DNA of 64,000 bases from Fasciolopsis buskii (GCA_008360955.1 LUCM01004861.1:125179-189178), one strand, 5' to 3'. Shown: positions 11,660 through 25,086, numbered from the stretch's first letter. Notes: generated by a model not told the origin, from the sequence alone. Program-made: numbers and translations.

Positions 11660-12834
11660 ATGAGGTGCAATAAACTGTGATACAACACAATAGCTTCGCC
11701 TTCCACAGAAGAGCCGGCCATCACATCATCATTGACCACCATGTTTCTGGTGATCCAAAGTTAGTGATGGACAATGCACTGTGTCATGTGGTGATAATGT
11801 TCAACTAGCCTACAGTACCCATCTCGAAGTCCCCTGGGGCTAATTTTCCATACTTATTCATCATCACCATTTTCTAGCCCCAGTTATCGTGTTGCGATTA
11901 TGCTCTGGTGATAATTTACAACCGTGATGGAGCAGCTGTGCCCTCATTCAACAGTTTCTAGTGATAATTTAGGCATTGATAATGCATGGCAAAGCGTGAT
12001 AAATCAAAGTTAACAGTAGGATTGGGGGGAATGACATCATGTCGATTAACATATCCGTAAGGGGAGCAGAACGAAAATAAAATGCCTAGTTTTGTTGTCT
12101 TACGAAATAATGAGGCAACCAGGAAATTTCTTTCCAGATATCTTAGCGATCTAATAACTACTGAAAAAAGTTGCTGTCATTTTGGGCCAAGTGCATCAAC
12201 ATAAGTTGGAACAGGCGCTTAAAAACCGAAACCAATGACCCACAAATCTACGAGTCACGGGTTTACCAGTGTACTGGCATTTCTGCCTACAAATTGCATA
12301 AAGTTGTGGCCAAAATCTGTAAAATTCATTCTGTTTTTCCTAGCATGGAGTCTGATCACGTGTTTAGTAATATCTACACAAAATCGATTTTGGCCCCTTT
12401 TAGTCCTCGTTTATAGGAGCAAATAATGGCAACTAATCCGTTCAGATTTTGCAGTCAACATAGCCGGGATGATTCCTGTTATGAAAGTCATTAACACATT
12501 TCATATTTCTGTAATCGCATTGATTAATCGCACGATGGGTGCACGTCTGCTATATCGGCCTCGGATTAGCAATAGCTGGAAACAGAATGAATGTAACGAC
12601 AGTGAAACATATTAGGAAAAATTCGCCACTGGCTGGGTAAATACATCAGATCCCTGTATCCAATATGCACACATGATTTTTTCGCCAGCATCAAAAATCT
12701 GAATATCGGAAGGGGAGAAGGAAATCTAGAACTTTATCCTGAAAGTATTTGGTAAATTATGGCAGACTGCCAAATAGCAAAAGACACTAAGTAATTTGGC
12801 AAACAGAGATTATGTCTGAATATCCGGATTGCTG
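11660..12834. other. No gene; small inverted repeat at 11834-11883
   Basis: CTGGGGCTA (11834-11842) is repeated in reverse complement as TAGCCCCAG (11875-11883), giving a 9-bp stem with a 32-base loop. The motif GTGATAAT or a close variant recurs several times between 11790 and 12000. I see no open frame with a recognisable product. Confidence 0.5.
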
Positions 12835-12960
12835 GACTTAGTGGTCAAGTGGTTCGTATCGTCTTTTGCACCTGACAGTTGCTGATTCAAATCCCACTGC
12901 CACTGGGCACTTTCTCATTTCTACTTTATCAAGCATGGCCACCTTTCCCTGGCTATTGTA
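12835..12960 (+). repeat. tRNA-like Pol III promoter boxes, possible SINE
   Basis: TGGTCAAGTGG (12842-12852) fits the A box of tRNA genes and GATTCAAATCC (12884-12894) fits the B box, with tRNA-like spacing. The flanking bases do not fold into an acceptor stem or T stem, so it is not a working tRNA gene. A tRNA-derived SINE head or an old tRNA pseudogene would explain it. Chance is possible. Confidence 0.35.
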
Positions 12961-15900
12961 AAGATAAAAAGCTTAGCTTACTTGAAAAACAATACTGTTT
13001 TAAAAGGTCAGGTATGTCAACCGCTGGAATCCACCGTAACTTATGGATCAATCTAACGACACTGTCCGTCAACTAAATAACCGTTTTTTCACAATGGATT
13101 CGGAAATTCCGCGGTTATAGCTAGTCTTCTTCGTGGAACGAAGGCTTGCCCATTAGTGATTAATATCCACAGAACCACGTTTGGAAACCATGTGAAGACT
13201 CTCTCGGAACAATAGACTAAACCTAGCCGATGCGTATTGTTTCAGACTTGGTTGCCACTTGGGGTCGTTGGCTCAAGTTAACAGCAACTTCCCCGAAACA
13301 GCTTGCTCAGCTTACTATTATAAGGAACTTCAACTCGGTATTCCTAAGCTGGAAGACCAAATTCAGAAATTCTATTGTGCATCTAAACGAATTATTCCCC
13401 AAATTACTTTTCAGCTAGAGCAGTGGATCATCCGATAAAAACGCAAACAAATGTGATCAGACAGGGATATTTTTTATCGTCCATATTTAACCGCTAAGGC
13501 AACCGACGCCTTAAGCCCTTAGCTGACAATGTTACATAATTTTGGTGGAATCGGTCCTACATACATCTCTGTTGTGTAACATTTATCAACTGGACCGAAT
13601 GAAAGAATACTACCGATTTAACAAAATTGGTTGAAATAGGTGAAAGAAAAACGTGAAAACTTTATTCACATTTCAACTTTTTTCCGGTCAAAAACAGAAT
13701 ATGCGGATGGGGATGGGCAGATATTCTTGCCTTCCAAAGTGTTCTAATAGTTTCCATTTATCAAGTTTAGTGTAACTTTCTCGACCCTTGTCCGTTACCA
13801 CCCAGTAGTTTTGATTGGACATACTATTATGCTAAAGCTCGCAAAATTCACTATGGCATTGCATAGTTTCGTGCACGTAATCTGTCAATATTTTATTGCC
13901 AATTCTGTATACCAAAATTCGCCGACTGCGCGGCCGAGTTTGTTTACCATTCATATTGAACAGAAAGGAAATTAAAAAAAAATGAAAATCGACTGTAGTT
14001 CTTGAATGGAAAGGAATCAAAATTGGAAAAATTCTGTCTTTAAATTTATTCATTCGTATGAGAATAAGTCTGCCCGAAATCGATAGGGAACCTAAGTCCC
14101 TTCAAATGTGAAATGAATATGACCCAGTGGGACTTCACAGTTCTGGTGAGCGGGGTTTGATCAGGCAGCTGCCATCATCGTCATCATTTTTGTTGAAGTA
14201 AAACTTGGAGGTCATGAGTTCGATTCTAGAAGCCATATGAGACACCTGTTCATTTGGTGCATATTTACTCTAAGAACTGCTATTATTTGCTGAAATTCTC
14301 TTAAAGCGCAACGGAGTTGTCTCCAATTGTACCGAAGTCTCGGTATGTTGTGTGAAGTTATTTGAAATTTCGATATATGAAAGCACTTAAGGATTGGGAA
14401 AGTTTTTGCTGGCACATCATATGCTTTCGCTACCAAGCTACAGTATCATATTTCAAAACCCTGAATTTTAGACCAATTATTTGGATTTTGAAAAGCAACA
14501 ACAGAATCTCTGGACTTTTTATATTTTATCTATTGTCTCCTACACATTTTCTAGAACGCTCAGTAATGATTTACAAGATTGTGTCCATCGCTAGTTATGT
14601 AGCGTTGAAATGGAAAGTGGCCGGCATCGGTCGTGCGCAAACGGGATCATATTGACAGCTTCAAAAACTCCGAATTGTATTATTTATTCCCGGAGATACT
14701 TGATTGCATCTACTCTGGTACATTCCGCAAACAGGATTTCGCGAATTTGTCCCTCATTGCGATCTGGAGATTATCTTGAGAAAACAGTGCCGTAAATCAT
14801 GGCGATTGTCATATTTATCATGTCGAATCTTTGTCATATTCTGTGCTGACCGTAAAATTTTTCACAAATCCAGTGCCTGTACTCCTTATTAGATCCTTAT
14901 CTTGGATCGGCGATGATTTTACACCCATCGTACTGTTTCAAAAGCATGATGAATGAGTAGAGACTTTATTCCCTAATCGAAAATTAACGTCGCCAAAGAC
15001 CCGGATCATTCCATTGGAAGATCCAAGTTGATTTTTCAACCTTCCATTGAGAGCAGATAAATTACAAGTGGGACACGGAAACACGACTCGATTAATCGGA
15101 TGGATAATCAATTTTCCCAAACTACTGTTTGGGTTTCGACAACTGAAAACACCTCCAGGCAAACCTACTGGCCCAACAACAGTATGTATAGCCGGTATGT
15201 CATCGGCTTACTCCCTGACCATTTCGAACGGGAAGGTTCGTAGAAAATGGTACATATGTATCAGAATGCGCGTAACCAGACATTTGACTCCAATGCTGCT
15301 AACGGTTTTTTGCCTCGGCAGTTGCGGATGTGTTGGTGGGTAGGTGTCCGTGTACATTCGTCTGCTGATTGCAAGGATTGTCGTATAGTTGTTTGTTAGT
15401 TTGTTTGTTCGTTCCACCACTCGCTCGATCACTCGTTGATTCGCTTGTTCGCTTTTTTCAGTGTTGTTAATCTAATCATTCAATCCGCTAGTATTGGAAT
15501 ATTGCCCTTAGATTCTTGTCTGACAACTTGTCTGTTACTGCTACTCCTCCTCCACGTGCTCGTGTGACAAAACCAACTGACGTCGTTCTCAAGCTCTTCT
15601 CTCAAACAAAGGAATTTCTCATACTTGGCTAGTTTATATGTGACGCACACAAAACTGAGTACACGTTTGTGTATGAAATTACTGTGCACAAACTATAACT
15701 GGTTGTGGGTTAAACAGTCCGTCTAGAAAAGCCGCAATCGATCACTGGCGTTTCAATCCATTATCGCAAACAGCGTCATAACCGTAGTTAATAGGTTCAT
15801 GTGGCTACCTGCCCGACGCGTCAGTTTAGCTTCAGCCATTCTTTCGATTGTTTGCTCCTATCAACTCATTTAAAAGTAGTATACTTCTACTACAGTTGAT

Positions 15901-18900
15901 ATTTATTATTTCTCTTTCTTTCTCTCCGTCTATGTTCGTTATTACCACTCTTAGACAAATGCCGTAAATAAACAGCTTTAAACCGAAATTAACCGGGGAA
16001 TGAATTTTGCGATACCAGTTCATTGGATGGGGAATAAAATCTTTTGTTGACTAAACTAATCACCAGAGGCCCTACTTTTGGCTAGGTAAACATCAACTCT
16101 CCCGAAAGAATACCAATTTTCTAAGCTGAATTTCAGATCAATCTTTATTTCATTCAATTTCAGTTAACTGCAGAATGATATGCTCGCTAGGATTACAACT
16201 TATTCTAGCTAGAAGGTCATGTTATGATTCCTCTGTTATTTTGTCTGCAAGACTTCTTCCAATATCTTCCGCTCCTACGGAAATGCCATCCTCACTTAGA
16301 AGTTGTTCAGCTGATGCTCAAAGACATGCAGCCTTCTGAATCCACAGGCAGATATGGGCACTACCGTATATGGTGTTGACTGACAGCCTTCTCGGTTAGC
16401 TTATGGGCTAGTATTTGCCGCTTATTAAGCCTCGTCCCCAAATAGACTGGTGATTCAGCGGTCAGCATTATGGTGCTTCAGTTTGAAGTCAGCGGGCTCA
16501 GATCATTACATCGATCGAATTATTCACTTGACAGCCCTATGTTAGCCGCAATCCGCTTCCTGGAAGGCAACGTACATTTTCATATGGTTAAAGAGGGAAA
16601 TGAAAAATGAAGCGCTCATTCCGTTGTGTCGATCATTTCATTTCGGAAGTGACGGATGAGAGACAACCAGCGGTTGGGATACGATTTCATACTAAAGTTC
16701 TTCGGTAGATGGTTATTCAGCACAGAATGTTTAGTAGCCTCGTCCAAGTTGATTCACCGTACACATCACTTTATACTCGGCTTGCATCCTTCTGGCGAGC
16801 CAGAGATTGCTTATCAAATCCCACTTTGAATTTGGAAAATAGGCTTTCAAGTGAACTTGCCGTTCCCTTCACCTACTTGTCATAATCCAGTTTTTGGACT
16901 TCCCCGTCGTTGTGTACATTGACTAAGATTCACCCTTTCAACACGACTCATTTATTCATCCCGGCATTCGGCCGTAGCTCTGAAAGATGCGGTCTGCTTT
17001 TTCATTCAATAGAATTACAACTCATTTGCAGCATGTTGCCTGCTGATCACAGTTGACGATCGGACCAGTCTCTTATAGTAGGTTTGGGAATAAATAAAGC
17101 TGAAGGAGAATCAGACAAAGTCCTACATTCGTCTCCCTTGTCAATGATGATGGAGTTAACCACAGTCCAAAGGTGTTAAACATTTACTGGAGGCGCTTGT
17201 GGAAATCCGTGGTGTTAGGTTCCTCATGGTTGAGGGCCAAACTCCAAAGTCTAAGACGCTTGCGCCGCAATTTGAGAGCCACGAGCCGTTAGTTCTCCAT
17301 GGAATCTGACTCAAGTTAAGCTAAATACCTTAATATTTCCATTCACACGACTGAAAGTCTAGCACCGAGCAGTAAATTACTAGATATGGCAGTTCACAAC
17401 TTTATCGCACGCTTTCCGTGCTGTTGATCCACACAAATTTTTGATCTCTAAAATCAGTAACACTTCCGGGTAATCATGAAAAGGAGGAGAAGTCTGTGTT
17501 GTGCACTTCGCCAGCAAACTTTACCGAACGTATTCTTACTGATGAAATTGCCGCAAGTTTGAAACTAACTCTTCAGCCTCAGTTGGAATTTTACCAACTG
17601 TAGTCTTGTACATTTTATTTAACAACTTAATTAATTTATCCAAATTTTGCAGTGGTGAGGCAGATTTCAATGACAGAATTCACTACTGGATGTTTGTTTT
17701 CTAGTCAAGAAGTTTTGGTGTATAAATAAGTTTCGAACATAATAATCCGAGTCGGGTACCAAGAGAACAAACCGGTCGGTATTGTGCGCATGTACCTCAG
17801 TAAAATTAAGCCAGGAATTCAAACACACCGAGCTTCTTTTTGTTTTTTTTTTGTTGGACCGAATTCCGTGTTACTCCAAATATCGTATGATTTCTAATCA
17901 AATCTCACCTCATCTCATCACTCCACCCCACCCTCGTATCCGGTCGTCGTGTTATCTGTTCACCTTCTTCGCCTGCGCGACATCTGACCGAAGTAGTTCG
18001 GAGTCCAATCAGGCGAGAAATACGCCGAGAATGGCAGCATATGAACAAGGAGGTTTGTATTCGTAAATGACTGCGGGCAGATTGTGAATGTTTCTATTCA
18101 GACCGGAACAGGGTTAGGGTAACAGTTGATGTGAAAATTTGACATGATTTTTCCGCGGTACACTATTTGTCATGATACGAAAGTTACACTCAAAACAAGA
18201 CAGAAATCAAAGGTCAGACGGAAACAGGAAAGTTAAAAAACAATACCGTGGAACTGAGAAAGCACGATATTAGGTCTCGTTGAATTCAGCGTATTTATTC
18301 ACAAGAGGGAGCAGCTTCTGATGGGACAGCCTTCCGCAATTCTAATTAGGTTTGAATACTAATCTTTGGATGATATTTTTGCAAGTTTCACTAGTTTTTG
18401 TCAGGTGGTCAGACCGACAGGATAGCGGGAAAACATGAAAATGCCCTGCTATTTTTCTGTTTTATGTCATGAAAACACTGACGGACGAAATCCCCATTTC
18501 AAGCTAGTCGATTCTACACGCAATCGAAGTAAAGTACTTTTTCAGTCGAAGGTCTGTCCATCGCTAACGTAAAAATCTAACTGATTTATAAGTTGTGTTG
18601 AACTGTACCGTTTACACACCACCGACCCTGGAAATCAAGCAGAATCTGGGAAATGTAGCAATAAAGGATCCAACTTTTGCAAAGCCATACAGTGGTGATT
18701 TTGCAATGAACGCAAATATATATATACATAAACTTTCAAAGTATCAGTTCACCTTTCCAGCGGTAAATAGAGTTAGCACCGAGGATGGTTAGCCACGGCC
18801 CCACTAACCAGCATACAGTGACATCAAATGCTTGGAGGAGATGACCTATTTGTTCACGTTACTATCTCTATTAATTGGTTTAAAATTCTACTTTGGCTTC

Positions 18901-19424
18901 ACTTGTCACCTACTCGGTAGTTTGTTCTGTTTTACTCGATAACTGGAAACTTTCGACAGATCGGACCGATTCCTTCGCTTGACCGTTTCACTCACCTTTA
19001 TACCTCTGTTTATAGCTTGCTCTAGACTCGGAATTTTGCTGTCCATGTTCTCTCTGTTTACGCCGCGTAGGCTGTCTTCGTTGGTATCTACCGTCCGAGT
19101 TTAGTTTTCTCTCCTTTAGACTGACGGAACTTGATTGACTTTTTCACTAAAGATACTGTCAGAAGATATGTTGAGAAATGACGTTCTATTCGAATTTGTA
19201 ATATTTTACCTAAATCCGTGGAATGAATGATCGGTATTGTCGAATGACGAGTACAGCTGATGGCTTCAGCCAGAAAAAAACAACCAAAAACTGAGGAAAA
19301 CAAGTGCCGTTATGAATTCGATGAAAAAAATTTTTCCTTCAGCGGACTTAATTGCTGATCGAAATCGTGACTGAGTTTTTGTCACACTACCCCGTACTGC
19401 ACATATTAGCAACATCCTATTATC
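12961..19424. other. No gene recognised (13-19.4 kb)
   Basis: Long AT-rich stretch with no frame much over 100 codons. 17782-18066 (+, 94 codons) and 15047-15343 (+, 98 codons) are the longest open pieces and carry no recognisable domain. Lines around 15350-15480 are rich in TTGTTTGTT-like words. I found no retrotransposon blocks here. Confidence 0.45.
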
Positions 19425-19484
19425 TTTATCATCATTATTATTATTAATACTTCAATCATTATTAGTACTGATAATAATAATAAG
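19425..19484. repeat. Imperfect ATT/AAT trinucleotide repeat
   Basis: Interrupted runs of ATC/ATT on the left and ATAATAATAATAA on the right. The - strand frame through it (19406-19684) looks like a membrane protein only because the repeat encodes Ile, Leu and Met. Confidence 0.75.
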
Positions 19485-20564
19485 GTCATCGTAATCAACA
19501 CCGTCAATAGTATCAAAGCAACGGCAAAAATAGTAATGGAACCTAGTGGGAATCTTTGAATCACAGCGTAAAGAAATAACTCAAAAAATTTACATGGAGC
19601 AATAAAGATTGCAAGCAAAACAGTGCAAGCCCATGTGACTTGAATACATTTGTCGGGGCATATCATAATCTGATACAAATGCATCGTTCAGACAAGCTAT
19701 AGGGCCAACACAGTTTTTTCTCCCAAACACTTTGAAGAAACTTTCTCGGTCGACAACTATTGCTTCTGCGCTTTCTGTCGTTGATACAAATCAACATAAG
19801 TTACTGTTTTTTGTGAAAGTGGAACAGGATCAACGCGAACTGATGCATCTGGGCATCAAAAGGTCAACCTCTCATTTGATCCCAAGCATCTGGTGAATAA
19901 ACCTAGTTGCCAAGGTGGGAAATTGTACCCGACACCCCCTGTTCTATGGATAGGGGAGCCTACCAACAGCGGTGATCTGTTCAATTTTGATAATGACAAC
20001 ACCACCATTCGTCGTCATCACTATCGTCGCCCCTGGGGATCCAAAACACGAATCACCATTTGTGTTCTGCCGCTGGCGACAAGTTCTTCTCCCATTTGGC
20101 TTAACGTCCATTTCTCTCTCGTTCGGTCTCACGTGCGACAGTTCGTACTGGTCTTACCTGGCACGGTCCCATTCCCCACTCTCATCGTCCGGGTGGACAT
20201 CGTCTACGGTATCCTCCTTTGTGGCTTTCCTACAGCATTGAATTGTTGCCCAATTAAAGGATTGAAAAATGCCATCAGCTCTTTTCAGTAGGATTGGAAC
20301 GAAAAATCCCTACAACCTTTATTATGGCGATTGTAGCGAAGTTCATTTTCTGTTTCCCTAGGTTCAACTTGTCGTGTAATTGGACCGACAACAGTGTTTC
20401 TTTGTTGTTCACACGTTCACCACAGTAGTTTCTCTTTTCCACTTTGCTTCTCACGTCAAGTTCAGTTCACAAAGCATAAACTGATTCTCACCCGATCAGC
20501 GCACATAAGTGTGTGCCGTGTATAGCTCCAGGCTAAGTGATTATCGCGTCGTCAAGGTAGTAAC

Positions 20565-20873
20565 TTGGACTACGCATTCGTTCAGATCACAGTTGTCATT
20601 ATCAAAGGATCGAGCACGGTGTTGACAACAAAATATGGCGTTATGAAAACAGCCTGTTTCCTTTTTCTGATCACCTGTTTAGGAGTGCTCAATCTTGTGG
20701 TCTTTTTTCTGTCGGATGAACAAATTCAAACTGTAATATTCTGCTGTTTAATTGCTCTATTAAGGTCATGTGTCAGTGTGATTCTTATGCATTGGCAAGG
20801 GGTACCTATCAAATGGGCATTTCTTCCATGGGTAACGGATAAACGGTTGGATAATTGCAAAGAAAGACCATAA
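20565..20873 (+). CDS. Possible small hydrophobic or secreted peptide exon, unrecognised
   Basis: The open frame runs from 20565 to the stop at 20871-20873. An internal ATG at 20643 starts MKTACFLFLITCLGVLNLVV, which looks like a signal peptide (Lys near the start, about 18 hydrophobic residues). It is followed by a second hydrophobic stretch (VIFCCLIALL) and a Cys- and Trp-containing tail, 76 codons in all from this ATG. Flatworms do have genes whose first exon encodes little more than a signal peptide, but I see no supported downstream exon chain. A chance frame in AT-rich DNA is the main alternative. No family is recognised. Confidence 0.15.
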   Translation: MDYAFVQITVVIIKGSSTVLTTKYGVMKTACFLFLITCLGVLNLVVFFLSDEQIQTVIFCCLIALLRSCVSVILMHWQGVPIKWAFLPWVTDKRLDNCKERP

Positions 20874-21290
20874 CGTAATAATAGTCCATTTAGCCCATCA
20901 ACAAAATGACTAATATGCTGTAAGCCGATATTCTGAAGTTGCAGCCGAACTGGCTTGTGTAAGGCCAATTTTAAACAAACCTGAGACATGACACGCCATG
21001 TACACGTAAATTTTTGTGCCCTTGATGTAAGGTGCAGCAATTTTTGTGTCAGGTGGCAGTTTGCGTGGTGATGACCTCACGGTATCTTATGGAAGAATCG
21101 TTTTTGGAGCATGTGAAAACTCCCTAGACATAAATCCGGTTAATTTTTACACTGCTCCGAATTACGGTGGCACCAGTCTTGTAGAGTCAGACTACCAATT
21201 GGACATTCACATCAGGGTGATAGAAACTGGTAAGATACGCCGTTGATTCGCCTCCAATAGAGGGTATTAACTACAAAATCTGTATGTTGC

Positions 21291-22091
21291 TTTAACGCAA
21301 TCCAGTATCTGAATATGGTTTACTATGAACCATAAAATCGACCCGGATGATGCGTTTTGACTCATTCGCCAATTTTGACTGGTGAATTTATGACACATCA
21401 ATGTAAGCCGTTGATAAACACGACAAAGTGGTAGTCTAATCCAGAATCCTTCAAAAATTCCGGTTAGTCGTATATTCAGACAACCTCAGAAGACAACTAA
21501 CTTTTAGTAATGATTTTCCAACTAGTGAACCCAGATGAGCAGTGCACTTCGCAGTGAAAGTATCAGCATTACTAGTAGTACTAGTAGTAGTACGAGTAGT
21601 TTTGGTAATAGTATCAGTAATATTGGTATTACTATTAATACTACTACTGCTATTATAACTAGTAGCAGCACTAATTGAATAGCAATCATTTATCAGAGAA
21701 GAGACAGCGGACCGCTGTGGGTCTCTACATAAAAGGATTCCCGCTAATTAGAATGTCAACGTCAGTCATGATTCTGAGCTAGAGATATTCAAATACATTT
21801 AAAGATGGAAACTGATGAAGACCTGTGAATTGCAAATCGAGGTCGCAAATGTGAATTTAAATTAGTGTAAAATTCCACGAAATTAACGAAAGAAATATCG
21901 GTTCGATCAGGTTTTTAGATGCATTTGAAGGAAAAGAACCGAAACATGGCAACTGCATATGCCCAGAAAAACTTGCAAAGATTAAAAATATTCGCCTACT
22001 CCCGATTCTAATCACAAATTCAGTTCGGCCATTTTTCGTACTAGAAAACATCCTTTTCACGAGCTGTCTGCTAAACTACACAATGTATATA
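21291..22091 (+). repeat. Copy 1 of an 800-base direct duplication
   Basis: Begins TTTAACGCAATCCAG and ends at the single N. The same sequence recurs in the same order from 22093 with only a handful of substitutions and small indels. It contains an impure ACT/AGT trinucleotide tract (about 21565-21665), where most of the differences fall. No protein is recognised. The frames at 21857-22060 and 22660-22863 (-) are the same sequence in the two copies. Confidence 0.95.
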
Positions 22092-22092
22092 N
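22092..22092. other. Single-N assembly join
   Basis: One N exactly at the junction of the two direct copies. A one-base N is the usual mark of an ambiguous join or gap closure, not of biology. Confidence 0.95.
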
Positions 22093-22893
22093 TTTAACGC
22101 AATCCAGTATCTGAATATGGTTTACTATGAACCATAAAATCGACCCGGATGATGCGTTTTGACTCATTCGCCAATTTTGACTGGTGAATTTATGACACAT
22201 CAATGTAAGCCGTTGATAAACACGACAAAGTGGTAGTCTAATCCAGAATCCTTCAAAAATTCCGGTTAGTCGTATATTCAGACAACCTCAGAAGACAACT
22301 AACTTTTAGTAATGATTTTCCAACTAGTGAACCCAGATGAGCAGTGCACTTCGCAGTGAAAGTATCAGCATTACTAGTAGTACTAGTAGTATTACGAGTA
22401 GTTTTGGTAATAGTATCAGTAATATTGGTATTACTATTAATACTACTACTGCTATTATAATTAGTAGCAGCACTAATGTGAATAGCAATCATTTATCAGA
22501 GAAGAGACAGCGGACCGCTGTGGGTCTCTACATAAAAGGATTCCCGCTAATTAGAATGTCAACGTCAGTCATGATTCTGAGCTAGAGATATTCAAATACA
22601 TTTAAAGATGGAAACTGATGAAGACCTGTGAATTGCAAATCGAGGTCGCAAATGTGAATTTAAATTAGTGTAAAATTCCACGAAATTAACGAAAGAAATA
22701 TCGGTTCGATCAGGTTTTTAGATGCATTTGAAGGAAAAGAACCGAAACATGGCAACTGCATATGCCCAGAAAAACTTGCAAAGATTAAAAATATTCGCCT
22801 ACTCCCGATTCTAATCACAAATTCAGTTCGGCCATTTTTCGTACTAGAAGACATACTTTTCACGAGCTGTCTGCTAAACTACACAATGTATAT
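22093..22893 (+). repeat. Copy 2 of the 800-base direct duplication
   Basis: Matches 21291-22091 base for base over nearly all its length and ends in ACACAATGTATATA, after which new sequence begins. Differences include changes in the ACT/AGT tract, a two-base change near 22477, and two single-base changes near 22850. The length offset between copies is 802 bases. Confidence 0.95.
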
Positions 22894-23997
22894 AAGGTGA
22901 CAAGTTTGACTGTTTTCGGCCTAATAAAAGGAAATGAACATAAGAGTTGATCGGTCTGATTGAAACGATTCACTGGGCTTTATATTGTCAATTTCAAATC
23001 TCAGTTGCTTGATGAAGTAGGAGATGCGCTCATTACAAGTGTCTAGAGGATAATGTGTACTACTTTCTTTCTCGCTGCTTCGTTAGTTTATTCGTCCTTC
23101 GTATGTTTTTTCACACTGGCACATTTGGGAGAGTAGTTATCACAGAACATAGACGAATTAGCGAAAACTGAAAGGGAAGTTAGGATGAAAGCCTTTTCAG
23201 TGTGTTGCCAAAATCACTAAGACGAATGAATAGCACTCATTCGGAACTAGATTCGAAGCATTTCCGTACTAGCACGGTGCACAATTTGCAGTTACTTGGG
23301 CTATAAAAACAGTTATTATCGAACATTTGTTTCTAGGACTGGATCACTGTTGCCATTCAATTAAAATATCCATCTGCTATCAGATCAGTTATATAACTTA
23401 ATGAATAAGAATCGTCCCAGTTTTATTTTAGCCACTTGCAAAGGCTCACAGTACCAGACCACTTCTTTTTGAATTCTGGCCAGGCATATCTTGGGTTAGT
23501 TGCTCCACCTCAAGAAAACAGATCGGTTACCGAACACAAGTAATTCAGCCCCACTGTAAGGCAGTTCAGACAGTTTGATGGTAAGGCCCGTGGAACCCCT
23601 CTGTCAAGATTTGTGTCCCGGTCGGAGTTTATATGGGTGCAAACGACTAGGCTAGTTTCATCCGAACAGGACGAAGAATGCTGGCAGCGCAATGGTATCC
23701 ATCTTGGGCTTTGGACATAAACGTTGTGGATTCGGGTCCGGCTCTCACCAGCCACTTTCCAAGTTCAGAAACCCACTAGTGAAAACAGACCTCTTCAAGA
23801 GAACAATCTAAACTGAGGTTTCTTCATCAGAAGAAACAAGATTATAATGTTAGTATTTCCTTGGTTTTCAGTCGCCTGATTGATTTTGGTCACAAAACTG
23901 TGGTGAACTATCCCCAAATAAATTAAGCTTCGATTTAGGTAGCTCAGGTTTGATATGGGGAGCTGGAAACAACCCTCTGTCTACGGTAAAACTTCAA

Positions 23998-24039
23998 TGG
24001 TCACGGTATCGGCAAGCTGAAGGCCATTGGTTCGATCCC
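23998..24039 (+). repeat. tRNA-like A and B boxes, possible SINE head
   Basis: TGGTCACGGTATCGG near 23998 resembles an A box and GGTTCGATCCC (24029-24039) is a good B box. The spacing is short but acceptable. No cloverleaf can be drawn with matching acceptor arms, so I do not call a tRNA gene. Confidence 0.3.
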
Positions 24040-24585
24040 ACCCTAGACGGTTGTTTTTGGCAGCGAAAACCCTAAGCAGAAGTTTGGTTATTCACAACTT
24101 CTGCATCATCGTGTTATTTACAAATACCACAGATAACGACATTTTAGCTGAAGCAGACAAGTAAAAAGTTCTGTAGTTTGGTTCCATCCGTTTGATTCAA
24201 TCAAATCACACTGGGAATTCTGTCTTGAAGGCAAAGCGCGAATCCAGCGACAAGTTATCTCTTGATGCATCTAATGTCGGTATAAAATAAATCGCAGAAT
24301 CTCCACGAAAAGTTGCACTGATTAGAATATGTGAACTGATTCCGATAAATTTTACAAACCAATGGTCTTGATTTCTGGTTCGGATTCTTGATAGGAAAAT
24401 ACTGTTCTCACTCAACCCAAATACACTTACTTGTAATACGCGTAACTAGTGGAGATTTAACTGTCATGCATATCTGTGGCATTTTTGACCCAATATATCG
24501 AAATGCAGTCACTGAAAAAGCTATAGGTTGCAGTTACATTTCCAGCCTGTTGCTACCTTTACCGGCGTTGCAATGTATTTGACGA

Positions 24586-25086
24586 TTACACGTTCCATCG
24601 TTTCTTCGTTGGATTTTTTACCTTCTGTACGTATAGTTCACTGCGCTGTAAACAAAGGTCCATGTTATCCAGGGTTTTCAACTCCAATTCCTGGCCCATC
24701 ACTGCAAGACGAAGCATTTTACAATGAAAGGATATTTGACTTGACCTTTTCCAGTGATTCACCATACGTTGCATTGAACTGTCGAGAATCAGCTCGGTTA
24801 CCTCAATCGCTAAGATGTCAGACTCGCAGTCGTTCTTCCTGTTTGCGTGAGACAGTTCTAGCCAGATCGATGTGCATTTCAGATGATTGCTGACAAGGAT
24901 GAAACAATTGTACAGTGCTCCAATAGTTCTCAGAGGGAAGTAGGATGTTGACACTATATGAGGAGTCAATGGAGAAAATATAATTATTTCAGCTCTCTTC
25001 TTAGTGGAGGGATTCCAGTCAAAAAGACATGTGGAGATGTGTTTGGTGATAGGTCCAACTCCGTCATTTGGCTTGGAGGAGTTCAC
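24586..25086 (-). CDS. Longest uninterrupted frame in the gene-poor part, unrecognised
   Basis: A 166-codon open frame on the - strand, starting MNSSKPNDGVGPITKHIST and ending KNPTKKRWNV. The opposite strand is also open over 24528-24893, which weakens the case for coding. I see no catalytic motif, zinc finger, signal peptide or repeat. The protein is mixed in composition, with a Ser/Lys-rich start. It could be a decayed transposon frame, a single exon, or chance; I do not assign a function. Confidence 0.2.
   Translation of the reverse strand: MNSSKPNDGVGPITKHISTCLFDWNPSTKKRAEIIIFSPLTPHIVSTSYFPLRTIGALYNCFILVSNHLKCTSIWLELSHANRKNDCESDILAIEVTELILDSSMQRMVNHWKRSSQISFHCKMLRLAVMGQELELKTLDNMDLCLQRSELYVQKVKNPTKKRWNV

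Noticed and set aside
12835..12915. A tRNA gene
   Set aside because: A and B boxes are present but the acceptor and T stems do not pair.
19406..19684. A - strand frame that looks like a multi-pass membrane protein
   Set aside because: The hydrophobic residues are produced by the ATT/AAT repeat at 19425-19484.
22253..22585. Ser/Thr/Asn-rich frames on both strands at the ACT/AGT tract
   Set aside because: Low-complexity translation of a trinucleotide repeat; the frame is not kept in the sister copy.
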